Below, piece by piece: positions 43,625 through 51,879 of a stretch of DNA of 64,000 bases. The stretch comes from Acidobacteriota bacterium. GTDB taxonomy: Bacteria > Acidobacteriota > Terriglobia > Bryobacterales > Bryobacteraceae. The notes beneath the pieces were generated by a model. That model saw only the letters and a program-made list of their open reading frames with translations, was not told the DNA's origin and ran no database searches. The stretch spans positions 1-64,000 of the forward strand of contig JACQZR010000088.1 in assembly GCA_016213775.1 (NCBI GenBank), written 5' to 3'. Position numbers and translations under genes: made by a program. Each line of letters begins with the position of its first letter. The stretch's first letter is position 1.

Positions 43625-43753
43625 TTACTTGCGCATTCCGCGTTTCGGGTTCTTCACCCGCTGCGCATGCGTTTTGCGCTTGTTGCGCTTGGGCTTGCTG
43701 ATGATGAAAGTGCCGCTGCCAACGTATTCGGCTTGATAGAGCTTATCTTCGGC
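43625..43753 (-). CDS. Small basic protein of unknown function
   Basis: A 42-residue frame from TTG at 43753: an ordinary start (AEDKLYQAEYVGSGTFII) followed by a strongly basic tail (SKPKRNKRKTHAQRVKNPKR, then GMRK). GAGAGGG stands eight bases before TTG. An upstream ATG would extend it to 67 codons, without a ribosome site. The tail suggests nucleic-acid binding, perhaps ribosome-associated. Family not recognised; the coding nature rests on the start context and composition. Confidence 0.45.
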   Translation of the reverse strand, partial: AEDKLYQAEYVGSGTFIISKPKRNKRKTHAQRVKNPKRGMRK

Positions 43754-43931
43754 CAATTGAGAACCCTCTCTTCGGAAAGAATCAAAACTCCTATGATAGC
43801 ACCCCGGCATCAGCGGAAAGCTGCGCACTACAATTCGCGCACCCTCGCTTGCTGACGCGCGCAGCTCCCTGGATTGGCCCGTGTACCGGGAGCGAACGAC
43901 GATTCCACGCTCCCGCCCTCCTGTCTCTCTT

Positions 43932-45878
43932 TTACCGCAGCGTGAAGTGCTCCGACTCGGAAGCCAGCAATCCCATCACCGCCCAGCTCGACGCCGAGAT
44001 CGCCATCCACTGATCGCGGCCGTGCGGGAAGTTGGTGTCCACCAACGGCTGCAACGCAAACGCGCGAGTCGCCGCGTACCAGCTTCCATCCGCCAGCCTC
44101 GACTTCCGCAGATACATCGCAGCCTTCCGCATCGACGCCGCATCCGCCTTCGCACCGAGAGCCGTCCGCACCGCGTAAACCGCCTTGCCCGTCGCGTACG
44201 GATCGCTCCCCAGACCGGCCAACTGCGCCCAACCGCCATCGGTGCGCTGCATCGAGAGCAACTGGCTAGCCGCCGCCGTCACGTCTTTCGCCTCCGCGCC
44301 GGCCCACTTCAAACCGAGCAGCCGCATCATATGATCCTCGGTGGTCACCGGCGTGGCGCTCTTCAACCACCGCGCAGCCATTGCAACGCGGCGGTTGATC
44401 TCCTGCATCCGGCCTGCGAGCGGGTAAGCTCGCAGCGCACGGATGGCGTAGGCGGTTGCCTGAATGTCTCCGCTCATCACCGGCGGGCGCGGAATCGAGG
44501 CGATCCACCGGCCGTCGGCTGTCTGCTGCTGCATCGTCATGTGAACAACCGCTGCCGTCAGCTTGTCCGCCGGATAGTTGTTCGCGGCAAAGGCATCCAG
44601 CAGATACCCCGATGTCACTCCCATCTCGGGCAGCACATTGCTCGACTCCAGCAACACGGGGATCGCGGGCTTCACAAACGCGAGGATGTAGCTCGCCATG
44701 CGTTCGCGGCCTTTCTCGTTGACGTCGATGCCGCGCGCCGCGGCAAGCCCCGCGGCCTGCAACGGCAGCATGTGATTGTGGCACGACGCGCATCCCGTCT
44801 TCTTCATTCCGGCATCGCTGGCGGCCGTGAACAGATCGAACGTCTTCGACAGCGAAAGACCCGCCGCCGCCGGTTCCATGGCTGGATGCGCGGCCACCTT
44901 GCGGCTGGGGCTCCCGGCCCCGCGCAGCAACCGAACCGTGTGCGTTTCACCGCGCTGCAGCGCCCAATCCAACGCCGATTCGCCCATCTTGTTCACTGCC
45001 TTCGCATCCGCTCCCGATTGCAGCAGAAAGTCGACGATGGAGTAGCGGTCAAAATCCGAATACGCGGCCCACATCAGCGGCGTGTTGTCGCGTGCATCGC
45101 GAGCGTTCACCGCCGCGCCCGCCTTCACCAGCATCCGCACGATTGCTTCCTCGCCGCGCACCGCGGCCATCGTCAACAGCGGCATCTTGTTCATCGCCAC
45201 CGATACGTTCACTGAAGCCTTGTTGTCCAGCAGGAATCGCACGATGTCCTTCCGCCCGCTCACCGCCGCCTCCGACAGCGGCGTCGCGTTGTGGCTGTCG
45301 GTCGCGTTCACATCCGCCCCGGCCCCGATAAGCAGCTTCACACTCGCCAGATCACCCACGCGGCAAGCGTCCAGCAGAGGCGTCCCTTTCCCGCCGCCAA
45401 CCCACACCGCCGGAATCGAATCGAGCCTGTCCTTCACGTCCACCTTCGCTCCCGCATCCAGCAGCATCTTCACGATCGGCGCTCCACCAGCAGCAGCCGC
45501 AGCCACATGCAGCGGCGTGCGCCCCGTACCCGACGCCGCGTTCACATCGGCCCCGGCGGCAATCAACAGCCGGGCCTTCTCCACATCGCCCGCGCCCCAC
45601 AGCAACGCGGTCGCACCCATTCCGTTAGCGGCCTTCACTTTCGCTCCACGATCAATCAGCGCCTTCACCATTGCCGCGTTGCCGTACACTACAGCATTCA
45701 TAATGGCCGGAGTTCCCGCCTCATCCACGGCCGACGCGTCCGCGCCCTCGTCGAGCATCTTCTGGACTGCGGCGTTGTCTCCGCGGACGATAGCGTTGTG
45801 CAAAGCGTCGCCGGAACCGGCGGACAGGCCGGTCGCGATTCCCAGGCAAAGAAAGATCAATTGGAGTCTCTTCGACAT
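43932..45878 (-). CDS. Ankyrin-repeat protein with CxxCH heme motif and toroid-like domain, exported
   Basis: A 648-residue protein. Residues 1-20 are a signal peptide; about nine ankyrin repeats follow (24-320, e.g. GRTPLHVAAAAAGGAPIVKM). Then a single c-type heme motif CASCH (Cys363, Cys366, His367) and a C-terminal helical region (375-640) with QQTADGRWIASIPRPP and RTDGGWAQLAGLGSDPYATG, the pattern of prenyltransferase/squalene-cyclase-like toroids. The start at 45878 is fixed by AGAGGAG eleven bases upstream. Export and CxxCH suggest a periplasmic cytochrome-like protein; Met in the sequence following (CHNHMLP) could be an axial ligand. Function unknown. It is divergent from the kinase gene. 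Confidence 0.85.
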   Translation of the reverse strand: MSKRLQLIFLCLGIATGLSAGSGDALHNAIVRGDNAAVQKMLDEGADASAVDEAGTPAIMNAVVYGNAAMVKALIDRGAKVKAANGMGATALLWGAGDVEKARLLIAAGADVNAASGTGRTPLHVAAAAAGGAPIVKMLLDAGAKVDVKDRLDSIPAVWVGGGKGTPLLDACRVGDLASVKLLIGAGADVNATDSHNATPLSEAAVSGRKDIVRFLLDNKASVNVSVAMNKMPLLTMAAVRGEEAIVRMLVKAGAAVNARDARDNTPLMWAAYSDFDRYSIVDFLLQSGADAKAVNKMGESALDWALQRGETHTVRLLRGAGSPSRKVAAHPAMEPAAAGLSLSKTFDLFTAASDAGMKKTGCASCHNHMLPLQAAGLAAARGIDVNEKGRERMASYILAFVKPAIPVLLESSNVLPEMGVTSGYLLDAFAANNYPADKLTAAVVHMTMQQQTADGRWIASIPRPPVMSGDIQATAYAIRALRAYPLAGRMQEINRRVAMAARWLKSATPVTTEDHMMRLLGLKWAGAEAKDVTAAASQLLSMQRTDGGWAQLAGLGSDPYATGKAVYAVRTALGAKADAASMRKAAMYLRKSRLADGSWYAATRAFALQPLVDTNFPHGRDQWMAISASSWAVMGLLASESEHFTLR

Positions 45879-45983
45879 TATTTTTGTTTCTCCTCTGCAA
45901 TCCATACGCGAAAGCGCCGTACGTTTTGGATAATGGAACGTGGAGAAATTGATAGCCTCAGGAGAATCACACTGGCTTCCGAC

Positions 45984-48782
45984 ATGACAGCGCAGCAGTG
46001 GGCAAGGGTTTCGGAGCTGTTCCACACCGCTCTCGACCTCCCGCAAAACGAGCGCGCCGCGTTCCTGCAACAGTCCTGCGCCGGCGATGCCGCGCTGCGC
46101 CGCCAGGTGGAGGCGCTGCTGAACGCTCACGACGAAGCCGACACCGACCCCGGACGCTGGACCCTCAACCCCGAACCCACTTCTCAGGCCAGGGACGGCA
46201 GCCGTATCGGCCCCTACCTCATCGTCAATCGCATCGGCGCGGGGGGAATGGGCGAGGTCTACCGCGTCAAGGATGAACGCCTCGGCCGCGAGGTCGCCCT
46301 CAAAATCCTCCTCCCTGAATTCGCCGGCGACAAAGAATATGTCGAGCGATTCCGCCGCGAAGCCCGCGCCGCCTCCGCTCTCGAACATCCCAACATCTGC
46401 CGCCTCTACGACATTGGCGAATGGGAGAGCCGTCCCTACCTCACCATGGAGTTGCTTGATGGCGAAACCCTTCGCCAGAAGCTGGCCAACGGTCCTTTCT
46501 CTACCAAGGACGTCATCTGCGCCGGCATACAAACCGCGGAAGCACTCGCCATGGCCCACTCCCGCGGATTCCTCCATCGCGACGTCAAACCCTCCAATTT
46601 ATTTTGGACCTCCGACTGCCAAGTGAAAGTGCTCGACTTCGGCTTGGCCAAACGTGTTGCCAGCGCCGGCGACGCTCCGCACGAGATCACCCTCACCAAA
46701 CGCCATAACGCGCCCGGCACCCCGGCCTACATGTCCCCCGAACAGATCCTCGGTGATGAGCCTGATGGCCGCAGCGACACCTTTTCCCTCGGCATCGTCC
46801 TCTACGAACTAGCCACCGGTGTATCCCCCTTCAGCGGACCCACCCCAACACAAACCTTCCAGAATGTTTTGGCCGGAACTCCCCAGCCGCCCTCGCAACT
46901 GCGCCCCACGCTGCCAAAAGAACTGGACCGCATTATCTGCCGCGCCATTGAAAAGGACCGCGACCTACGCTATCAGTCCGCCCTCGATCTGAAGGCGGAG
47001 TTGCGCCTGCTCCAGCGTTCCAGTGAGAACACGCAGACCGCCGAAGCCCCTCCCGCCTCTTGGTGGCAGGCGCCGGCTTCGGGAAAGCCTGGACTTCAGG
47101 CTTGGCCATGGTTGGCCGCGGGCGTCTTGTTAATGGCCCTCGCCGGAGTCCTCTGGAAGCTCTGGCCTTCGTCGGAACCCTACGTTCGCGTCGTCCCTGT
47201 CGAAGCCTCCGACCGCCTAAAGGAAAGCGCCGTCATCTCTCCCATGGGCGACCGCGTCGCCTTCAGCGCCCCCGCCGCCGGAGAAACCCGGCCATCTATT
47301 TTCGTCAAGCTCGTCGATTCCGGCTCCGCCCTCCGCGTCAGCCGCGGCGTCGGCGAAGAGGGGAACCCCGTCTGGTCCCCCGACGGCAAATATCTCGCCT
47401 TCCTCCGCTCCGACAGCGAGGAGTCCGGTTACTTCATGATTCCCGCCCTCGGAGGCGCCGAACAGAAAATCGCCGACCATTTCGCCAAGCCTCTACAGGC
47501 TGGCGGCCGCAACCTCGATTGGAGCCCGGACGGCAACTTCATCGTCATCGCCGACCGCTTCGCACCAAACGAACCCATCTGCATCTACACCGTCGACCTC
47601 CGCACCCGCGAGCGAAAGAAATGGCTCACCACCGGTCCCTTCCTCGCCAACCCCGCTTTCTCTCGCGACGGCAGATTTATCGCCTACGCAAAAGGTTTGA
47701 GCTTCCTCTCCCAGGACATCTACATTCGCCCCGTGCAGGGCGGCGACGAGCGCCGTGTGACCCGCGACAGCCGCTGGCTTGCCGGCTTCACCTGGAAGGC
47801 CGATGGCAAAGGTTTCGTCTTCTCCTCCAACCGCGGCGGACTCTTCGCTTTGTGGCAGGCCGGTCTGAGTGGCGATCAACCGCGCATGGTCCAGGCCGCC
47901 GGACCCGACGTCGATTCCCCCTCCCTTTCGCGCGATGGCAAGCGCATGACCTACGTCCTCTCGCGCCAGAACATGAACATCTGGCGCGTCGGCGTTGACC
48001 GCGACTCCGAACCAGAGAAGCTCATCCGCTCTACGCGCCTCTCCGCACAACCGATGTATTCGCCCGATGGCAAGCGCATCGTCTTTACCTCCGATCGCAA
48101 CGGAAGCTGGCAGATCTGGGTCTGCGACGCCGATGGCGCCAACGCCTCGCGTCTTACCAGCATGCCCGGACAGACCGGCTCCCCGCGCTGGTCCCCGGAC
48201 GGCAAATGGATCGCCTTCGACTCGCGCCCCGGAGGCAACGCCGATGTCTACGTCATCGCCGCTGATGGCGGTTCGCTCCGCCGCATGACCACCGCCGATG
48301 CCGATGATTACCGCCCCTCCTGGACCCGCGACGGCAAGTGGATTTACTACGTCTCAAACCGCACAGCCTTGACCCAATTGTGGAAGGTGCCGTTTCAGGG
48401 TGGTCCTGAAGTCCAGGTCACTCAGGATGGTGGCGCCTTCAGCATGGAATCCCATGACGGAGAGTGGATCTTCTATACCCGCGGCGGCGTGCTCTGGAAA
48501 CGCAACCTCGCCGATGGCACCAAAATTCCCATCGCCGACGACGCGCAGCCCGCCGACTTCACCCTCGCCGGCCCCGATATTTTCTTCACTGTCCGGGGCA
48601 ATATGCCCTTCCCCGCCATTGATCGCATTCGCCTCTCCGACGGGAAACGCTTCCGCGTCCGGGAAGCCCTTGGCCCTCGCGCCCGCATCTTCGGTCCCAT
48701 CGACGTCTCCCCCGACAACAAGTGGCTCCTCTTTGAACGCTCCGATCAGCGCGACAGCGAAATCCACATGATCGAACAATGA
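45984..48782 (+). CDS. Serine/threonine protein kinase with C-terminal PD40 propeller
   Basis: A 932-residue membrane kinase. Kinase domain at about 76-340: Gly loop IGAGGMGEVY, Lys107 (VALKIL), HRDVKPSN with Asp200, DFG at 218-220 and PAYMSPEQI. A transmembrane helix follows (WPWLAAGVLLMALAGVLW, about 375) and then an extracytoplasmic WD40-like (PD40/TolB) propeller with repeats such as NPVWSPDGKYLAFL and SPRWSPDGKWIAFDS. The start is uncertain; the ATG giving MTAQQWARVSELFHTAL matches the N-terminal helix common to this family, and an ATG at 45933 is an alternative. Substrates unknown. Confidence 0.88.
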   Translation: MTAQQWARVSELFHTALDLPQNERAAFLQQSCAGDAALRRQVEALLNAHDEADTDPGRWTLNPEPTSQARDGSRIGPYLIVNRIGAGGMGEVYRVKDERLGREVALKILLPEFAGDKEYVERFRREARAASALEHPNICRLYDIGEWESRPYLTMELLDGETLRQKLANGPFSTKDVICAGIQTAEALAMAHSRGFLHRDVKPSNLFWTSDCQVKVLDFGLAKRVASAGDAPHEITLTKRHNAPGTPAYMSPEQILGDEPDGRSDTFSLGIVLYELATGVSPFSGPTPTQTFQNVLAGTPQPPSQLRPTLPKELDRIICRAIEKDRDLRYQSALDLKAELRLLQRSSENTQTAEAPPASWWQAPASGKPGLQAWPWLAAGVLLMALAGVLWKLWPSSEPYVRVVPVEASDRLKESAVISPMGDRVAFSAPAAGETRPSIFVKLVDSGSALRVSRGVGEEGNPVWSPDGKYLAFLRSDSEESGYFMIPALGGAEQKIADHFAKPLQAGGRNLDWSPDGNFIVIADRFAPNEPICIYTVDLRTRERKKWLTTGPFLANPAFSRDGRFIAYAKGLSFLSQDIYIRPVQGGDERRVTRDSRWLAGFTWKADGKGFVFSSNRGGLFALWQAGLSGDQPRMVQAAGPDVDSPSLSRDGKRMTYVLSRQNMNIWRVGVDRDSEPEKLIRSTRLSAQPMYSPDGKRIVFTSDRNGSWQIWVCDADGANASRLTSMPGQTGSPRWSPDGKWIAFDSRPGGNADVYVIAADGGSLRRMTTADADDYRPSWTRDGKWIYYVSNRTALTQLWKVPFQGGPEVQVTQDGGAFSMESHDGEWIFYTRGGVLWKRNLADGTKIPIADDAQPADFTLAGPDIFFTVRGNMPFPAIDRIRLSDGKRFRVREALGPRARIFGPIDVSPDNKWLLFERSDQRDSEIHMIEQ

Positions 48783-48791
48783 GCAAAGAAC

Positions 48792-48821
48792 TTGACGCCG
48801 TACGGATATTTGCCGTACGAT
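48792..48821 (+). promoter_or_regulatory. Promoter and operator of the TacAT-like module
   Basis: TTGACG (48792-48797) and TACGAT (48816-48821) are 18 bases apart, a fair sigma-70 promoter. Two copies of GCCGTACG (48797-48804 and 48812-48819), each with a palindromic CGTACG centre, are 15 bases apart and cover the spacer and -10 box. This is the usual layout for autorepression by an RHH antitoxin. Confidence 0.6.
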
Positions 48822-48834
48822 AGATCAAGAGCCA

Positions 48835-49149
48835 ATGATGCGACAGGACGCACAAACAGGCCGAAGGCCGGCTAAACCGGTCCCGGCGGCGAAAACATAC
48901 CGATTCGATGCCCGCCTGAATGAAGAGCAAAAGCTCCTAATTCAGCGTGCGGCTGATTTGGAAGGGCGCACGATGACCGATTTTGTCCTCCATAGCGCGG
49001 AAACCGCCGCCGAACGGACGATTGAAAGGCGCGCCATGTTGATCCTGACGGCTCGGGAGACAGAGGCATTTGCAAATGCCATCCTGAACCCGCCTCGCCC
49101 CGGTCCTGTTCTGCGACACGCCGTTCGCGAGTACCGCGCCAGGCGCTAG
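48835..49149 (+). CDS. DUF1778 antitoxin (TacA-like)
   Basis: A 104-residue ribbon-helix-helix antitoxin of the DUF1778 family: KTYRFDARLNEEQKLLIQRA, DLEGRTMTDFVLHSAE and the C-terminal toxin-wrapping tail with ILTARETEAFANAILNPP. It binds its own promoter and neutralises the GNAT toxin encoded three bases downstream. Either of two adjacent ATGs (48835, 48838) may be used. Confidence 0.9.
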   Translation: MMRQDAQTGRRPAKPVPAAKTYRFDARLNEEQKLLIQRAADLEGRTMTDFVLHSAETAAERTIERRAMLILTARETEAFANAILNPPRPGPVLRHAVREYRARR

Positions 49150-49152
49150 CAC

Positions 49153-49671
49153 GTGCCGCCTGTTTCTGAGTATCGGATCGAGCCGCTAGGGCCCTCTCAT
49201 GATCGCACTGCTTTTCACTCTGGCGTCGCTGAACTCGACGATTACCTGCATCATCAAGCTGGTCAGGATTCGAAACGGAAGGTCGCCGCACCGTTCGTCA
49301 TGGTCGATGCCGGCGGTTCCATTCTCGGCTACTACACTCTGTCGGCCTATGGCATCCGCCTATCTGCCCTCCCGGAAGGGATCAGCAAAAGGCTCCCTCG
49401 CTATCCGCTAATTCCGGCGACCCTCCTTGGCCGGTTAGCCGTTAGCAGTGCGCACCAGGGCCAGAAACTTGGGCGTTTCCTTTTGACGGATGCCCTGCAC
49501 CGGAGCTGGCGCAACACAACAGAAGTAGCGTCTGTGGGGGTCGTCGTCGATGCTCTGGATGAGAGAGCGCGCGCTTTCTACCTACATCACGAATTCATAC
49601 CGTTGTTGGATCACCCAAACCGGCTGTTCCTGGCGATGGCTACGGTTGGGAGAGCATTCAAGGCGAGGTGA
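49153..49671 (+). CDS. GNAT-family toxin (TacT-like)
   Basis: A 172-residue acetyltransferase of the type that acetylates aminoacyl-tRNA and blocks translation. The start is GTG three bases after the antitoxin stop. Recognisable by ELDDYLHHQAGQDSKRKVA, the acetyl-CoA loop region LGRLAVSSAHQGQKLGRFLL and the C-terminal ARAFYLHHEFIPL with the catalytic Tyr. The module appears complete, in contrast to several eroded ones in the window. Confidence 0.9.
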   Translation: MPPVSEYRIEPLGPSHDRTAFHSGVAELDDYLHHQAGQDSKRKVAAPFVMVDAGGSILGYYTLSAYGIRLSALPEGISKRLPRYPLIPATLLGRLAVSSAHQGQKLGRFLLTDALHRSWRNTTEVASVGVVVDALDERARAFYLHHEFIPLLDHPNRLFLAMATVGRAFKAR

Positions 49672-49716
49672 ATCTCCCGCCACACGATACTCGTGCTCGT
49701 GCGCGGACCAGAGCAG

Positions 49717-49746
49717 TTGCATTCCCGCCCCACCTGCGCGTATAAT
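49717..49746 (+). promoter_or_regulatory. Promoter of the DAHP synthase leader
   Basis: A perfect -10 box TATAAT at 49741-49746 and TTGCAT at 49717-49722 with an 18-base spacer. The stretch after the -10 box is pyrimidine-rich until A49756, the first base of the leader-peptide ATG, so transcription may start at or only a few bases before that codon. Confidence 0.7.
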
Positions 49747-49755
49747 TGCTTCTTC

Positions 49756-49800
49756 ATGCTTTACTCCGCCTACAGCTTTAGCTTTCGATTCTGGTGCTGA
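49756..49800 (+). CDS. Aromatic-rich leader peptide of the DAHP synthase gene
   Basis: A 14-codon frame, MLYSAYSFSFRFWC, with TGA at 49798-49800. Six residues are aromatic (Tyr3, Tyr6, Phe8, Phe10, Phe12, Trp13), the end products of the pathway the next gene begins. It starts ten bases after a consensus -10 box, with no space for a ribosome site, and is followed by alternative hairpins ending in an intrinsic terminator. All this fits a ribosome-stalling leader peptide. It was not expected to be found by length-limited gene callers. Confidence 0.75.
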   Translation: MLYSAYSFSFRFWC

Positions 49801-49879
49801 ACCGGGATCCCGTGGGCGGCGTTTTCAAGCGTTAAGATTTCCGGTATTCGAACCAAGCCCACTCGCAAAGAGTGGGCTT
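49766..49879 (+). promoter_or_regulatory. Attenuator: protector, antiterminator and terminator pairings
   Basis: Region 1 (CCGCCTAC, 49766-49773, inside the leader peptide codons 4-6) can pair with region 2 (GTGGGCGG, 49812-49819). Region 2 (GTGGGC) can instead pair with region 3 (GCCCAC, 49857-49862). Region 3 is also the left arm of the terminator (49855-49864 with 49870-49879). These are mutually exclusive. A ribosome held at the Phe/Trp codons would cover region 1, free region 2 to capture region 3 and allow read-through. Confidence 0.65.
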
Positions 49880-49887
49880 TCTCTTTT
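49855..49887 (+). terminator. Intrinsic terminator upstream of DAHP synthase
   Basis: AAGCCCACTC (49855-49864) and GAGTGGGCTT (49870-49879) form a ten-base perfect stem with a GCAAA loop, followed by TCTCTTTT. It lies between promoter and gene (27 bases before the start codon), so it can only serve as a conditional terminator. A second GCCCAC (49893-49898) just before the ribosome site could also pair with its right arm. Confidence 0.85.
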
Positions 49888-49913
49888 ATCGGGCCCACAG
49901 GAAGGAACTTGTC

Positions 49914-50954
49914 ATGATCGTCTCCATGAAGCGCTACGCCACTAAGGCGGAAATCCAGTCTGTCTGCGACCGTATCCTCGACTTCGGCTACAAAATCCAC
50001 GCCATCGAAGGCGAAGAGCGTGTCGTCATTGGCGCCGTCGGCGTTGGCGACGTCACCGCCTGCCTGGAATCCCTCGAAGCCTTGCCATGCGTCGAGAAAG
50101 CCGTCCGCATCTCCGCCCCTTACAAATTCGTCAGCAAGGAGTTCCGTACCTCCAAAACCGTCATTCGCATCAACGGCGGCGGCATCGAAATCGGCGGCGA
50201 TGACTTCATCGTCATGGCCGGCCCCTGCTCGGTCGAAAGCGAAAAGCAGATCATGGAATCCGCCCACGCCGTCGTCAAAGCAGGCGCGAAAGTCCTCCGC
50301 GGCGGTGCCTTCAAACCCCGCACATCCCCCTACGATTTCCAGGGCCTTGAAGAGGAAGGTCTCAAACTCCTTCGCAAAGCCAAACAAGCCACCGGTCTCG
50401 CCATCATCACCGAAATTATGTCCGACCGCGACGTCGACCTCGTCGCCGAATACGCCGACATCATGCAGGTGGGTGCGCGCAACATGCAGAACTTCGCGCT
50501 CCTCAAAACCCTCGGCAGATGCCAGCGCCCCGTCATGCTCAAGCGCGGTATGAGCTCCACCATCCGCGAGCTCCTCATGTCCGCCGAATACGTCGTCGCC
50601 CACGGCAACTCCCAGGTCATCCTTTGCGAGCGCGGGATCCGCACCTTCGAAACCGCAACCCGCAACACGTGCGACATCGTCGCCGTCCCGGTGCTCCAGG
50701 AGATGACTCACCTCCCCGTCGTCCTCGACCCGAGCCATGCCACCGGCAAACGGAGCCTCGTCCCCGCGCTCTCCCGCGCCGCTGTCGCCATCGGCGCCGA
50801 CGGCCTCATCCTCGAAGTCCATCCCTGCCCCGAAAAGGCCGTCAGTGATGGCGCGCAGTCACTCCACATTGATGAGTTCGAGCGCATGATGGCCAGCCTC
50901 AAGGGCTACGTCAAACTCTGGAAAGAGTCCCGCCCCGCTCCCGCCACGGTATAG
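49914..50954 (+). CDS. aroF: 3-deoxy-7-phosphoheptulonate synthase (DAHP synthase, type I-beta) with N-terminal regulatory domain
   Basis: First enzyme of the shikimate pathway: condenses phosphoenolpyruvate and erythrose 4-phosphate. The 346-residue protein has a ferredoxin-like regulatory domain at residues 1-70 ([20 protein letters not shown]), as in the Thermotoga-type enzyme, and a catalytic barrel with [34 protein letters not shown] and [10 protein letters not shown]. The regulatory domain suggests feedback inhibition by Tyr or Phe. ATG at 49914 has AGGAAGGAA eight bases upstream. Expression appears to be attenuated by an aromatic-rich leader peptide. The next gene starts one base after the stop. 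Confidence 0.93.
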   Translation: MIVSMKRYATKAEIQSVCDRILDFGYKIHAIEGEERVVIGAVGVGDVTACLESLEALPCVEKAVRISAPYKFVSKEFRTSKTVIRINGGGIEIGGDDFIVMAGPCSVESEKQIMESAHAVVKAGAKVLRGGAFKPRTSPYDFQGLEEEGLKLLRKAKQATGLAIITEIMSDRDVDLVAEYADIMQVGARNMQNFALLKTLGRCQRPVMLKRGMSSTIRELLMSAEYVVAHGNSQVILCERGIRTFETATRNTCDIVAVPVLQEMTHLPVVLDPSHATGKRSLVPALSRAAVAIGADGLILEVHPCPEKAVSDGAQSLHIDEFERMMASLKGYVKLWKESRPAPATV

Positions 50955-50955
50955 C

Positions 50956-51879
50956 ATGAAGGACCCGCGCCCACCATGGCATTTCGCGGCCATCTTCGCC
51001 GCGCTCCTCGTTGTCTGCGCCGGAGTCTTCATCATCGTCAGCCGCCGGCCTGTCCCGGCGGCCCGGCTCGTCCAGTATCTTCCCTTCGGTGACCGCGTCC
51101 TCATCTCAATCGACGGCCTCGCCCTTCGCAAAGCCGGCCTGATCAAAGCCGTCCCCAGCGTCGCCGAAGAGGCCGATTACAGAGACTTCGTCCAGTCAAC
51201 CGGCTTCAACTACCAGCGCCATCTCGATCACCTCTACCTCTCCGTCGGCAACAACGAAACCCACGCCTGGGTCGTCGGCCGCTTCGATTGGAAGCGCCTT
51301 CAAGCCTACGCAAAGTCGCACGGCGGCGACTGCCGCTCCGTAGTCTGCCGGCTCGATTCCCCCACGCCCGGCCGCAAAATCAGTTTCCGCCGCAACGGCT
51401 CCGGCATCCTCGCCCTCGCCAGCAGCGCCAACCCCGACGCCGTCCAGCGCCTGTTCACCAAACCCGCCACCGCACCGCCCCCCGAGCCGCCCCCGCAACC
51501 GGTCTGGTTCCTGCTCCCGCACGCCACTCTGCAAACCGCCGCCTCCATGCCCGACGGCTCGCGGATGTTCCTCAGCGCCATCTCCACTGCCTCGCACGCC
51601 TTCATCGCCATCGGCGCGAAAGAGAACGGTTTCCAAGCCACCCTCGACGCCCTCGCCCCCAACGATCAGGAAGCACAACAAGCGGTGCGCGAGCTCCAGG
51701 CCGCAACCACCGTGCTCAACCGCATGCTCGCTCGCGAAAAACAGACGCCCAATCCGCGCGATCTCAGCGGCGTCCTCACCCGCGGGGAATTCTCCCAACA
51801 AGGCGTCCACATCAAAGGCGCCTGGCCCATCGAGCGCTCCTTCCTCGAATCCATCAACCTCGCCGGATCGGATAAATGA
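50956..51879 (+). CDS. Membrane-anchored protein of unknown function
   Basis: A 307-residue protein with a short cytosolic N-terminus, one transmembrane helix (HFAAIFAALLVVCAGVFIIV) and a soluble periplasmic domain with no recognised motif. A Pro-rich linker (TAPPPEPPPQP, about residue 172) separates two halves, each probably alpha/beta. The second half includes a long helix (QEAQQAVRELQAATTVLNRM). It lies between the DAHP synthase and a PfkB-type kinase, overlapping the latter's start by four bases, so it is part of that operon. Its link to either function is unknown. Confidence 0.7.
   Translation: MKDPRPPWHFAAIFAALLVVCAGVFIIVSRRPVPAARLVQYLPFGDRVLISIDGLALRKAGLIKAVPSVAEEADYRDFVQSTGFNYQRHLDHLYLSVGNNETHAWVVGRFDWKRLQAYAKSHGGDCRSVVCRLDSPTPGRKISFRRNGSGILALASSANPDAVQRLFTKPATAPPPEPPPQPVWFLLPHATLQTAASMPDGSRMFLSAISTASHAFIAIGAKENGFQATLDALAPNDQEAQQAVRELQAATTVLNRMLAREKQTPNPRDLSGVLTRGEFSQQGVHIKGAWPIERSFLESINLAGSDK

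Noticed and set aside
45291-45983. Open frame extending the Ser/Thr kinase 231 codons upstream
   Set aside because: It is antisense to the ankyrin-repeat gene and has no kinase-family similarity; the start was placed at 45984.
45879-46577. Open frame extending the ankyrin protein upstream by 233 codons
   Set aside because: It overlaps the kinase gene on the other strand; a signal peptide and ribosome site define the start at 45878.
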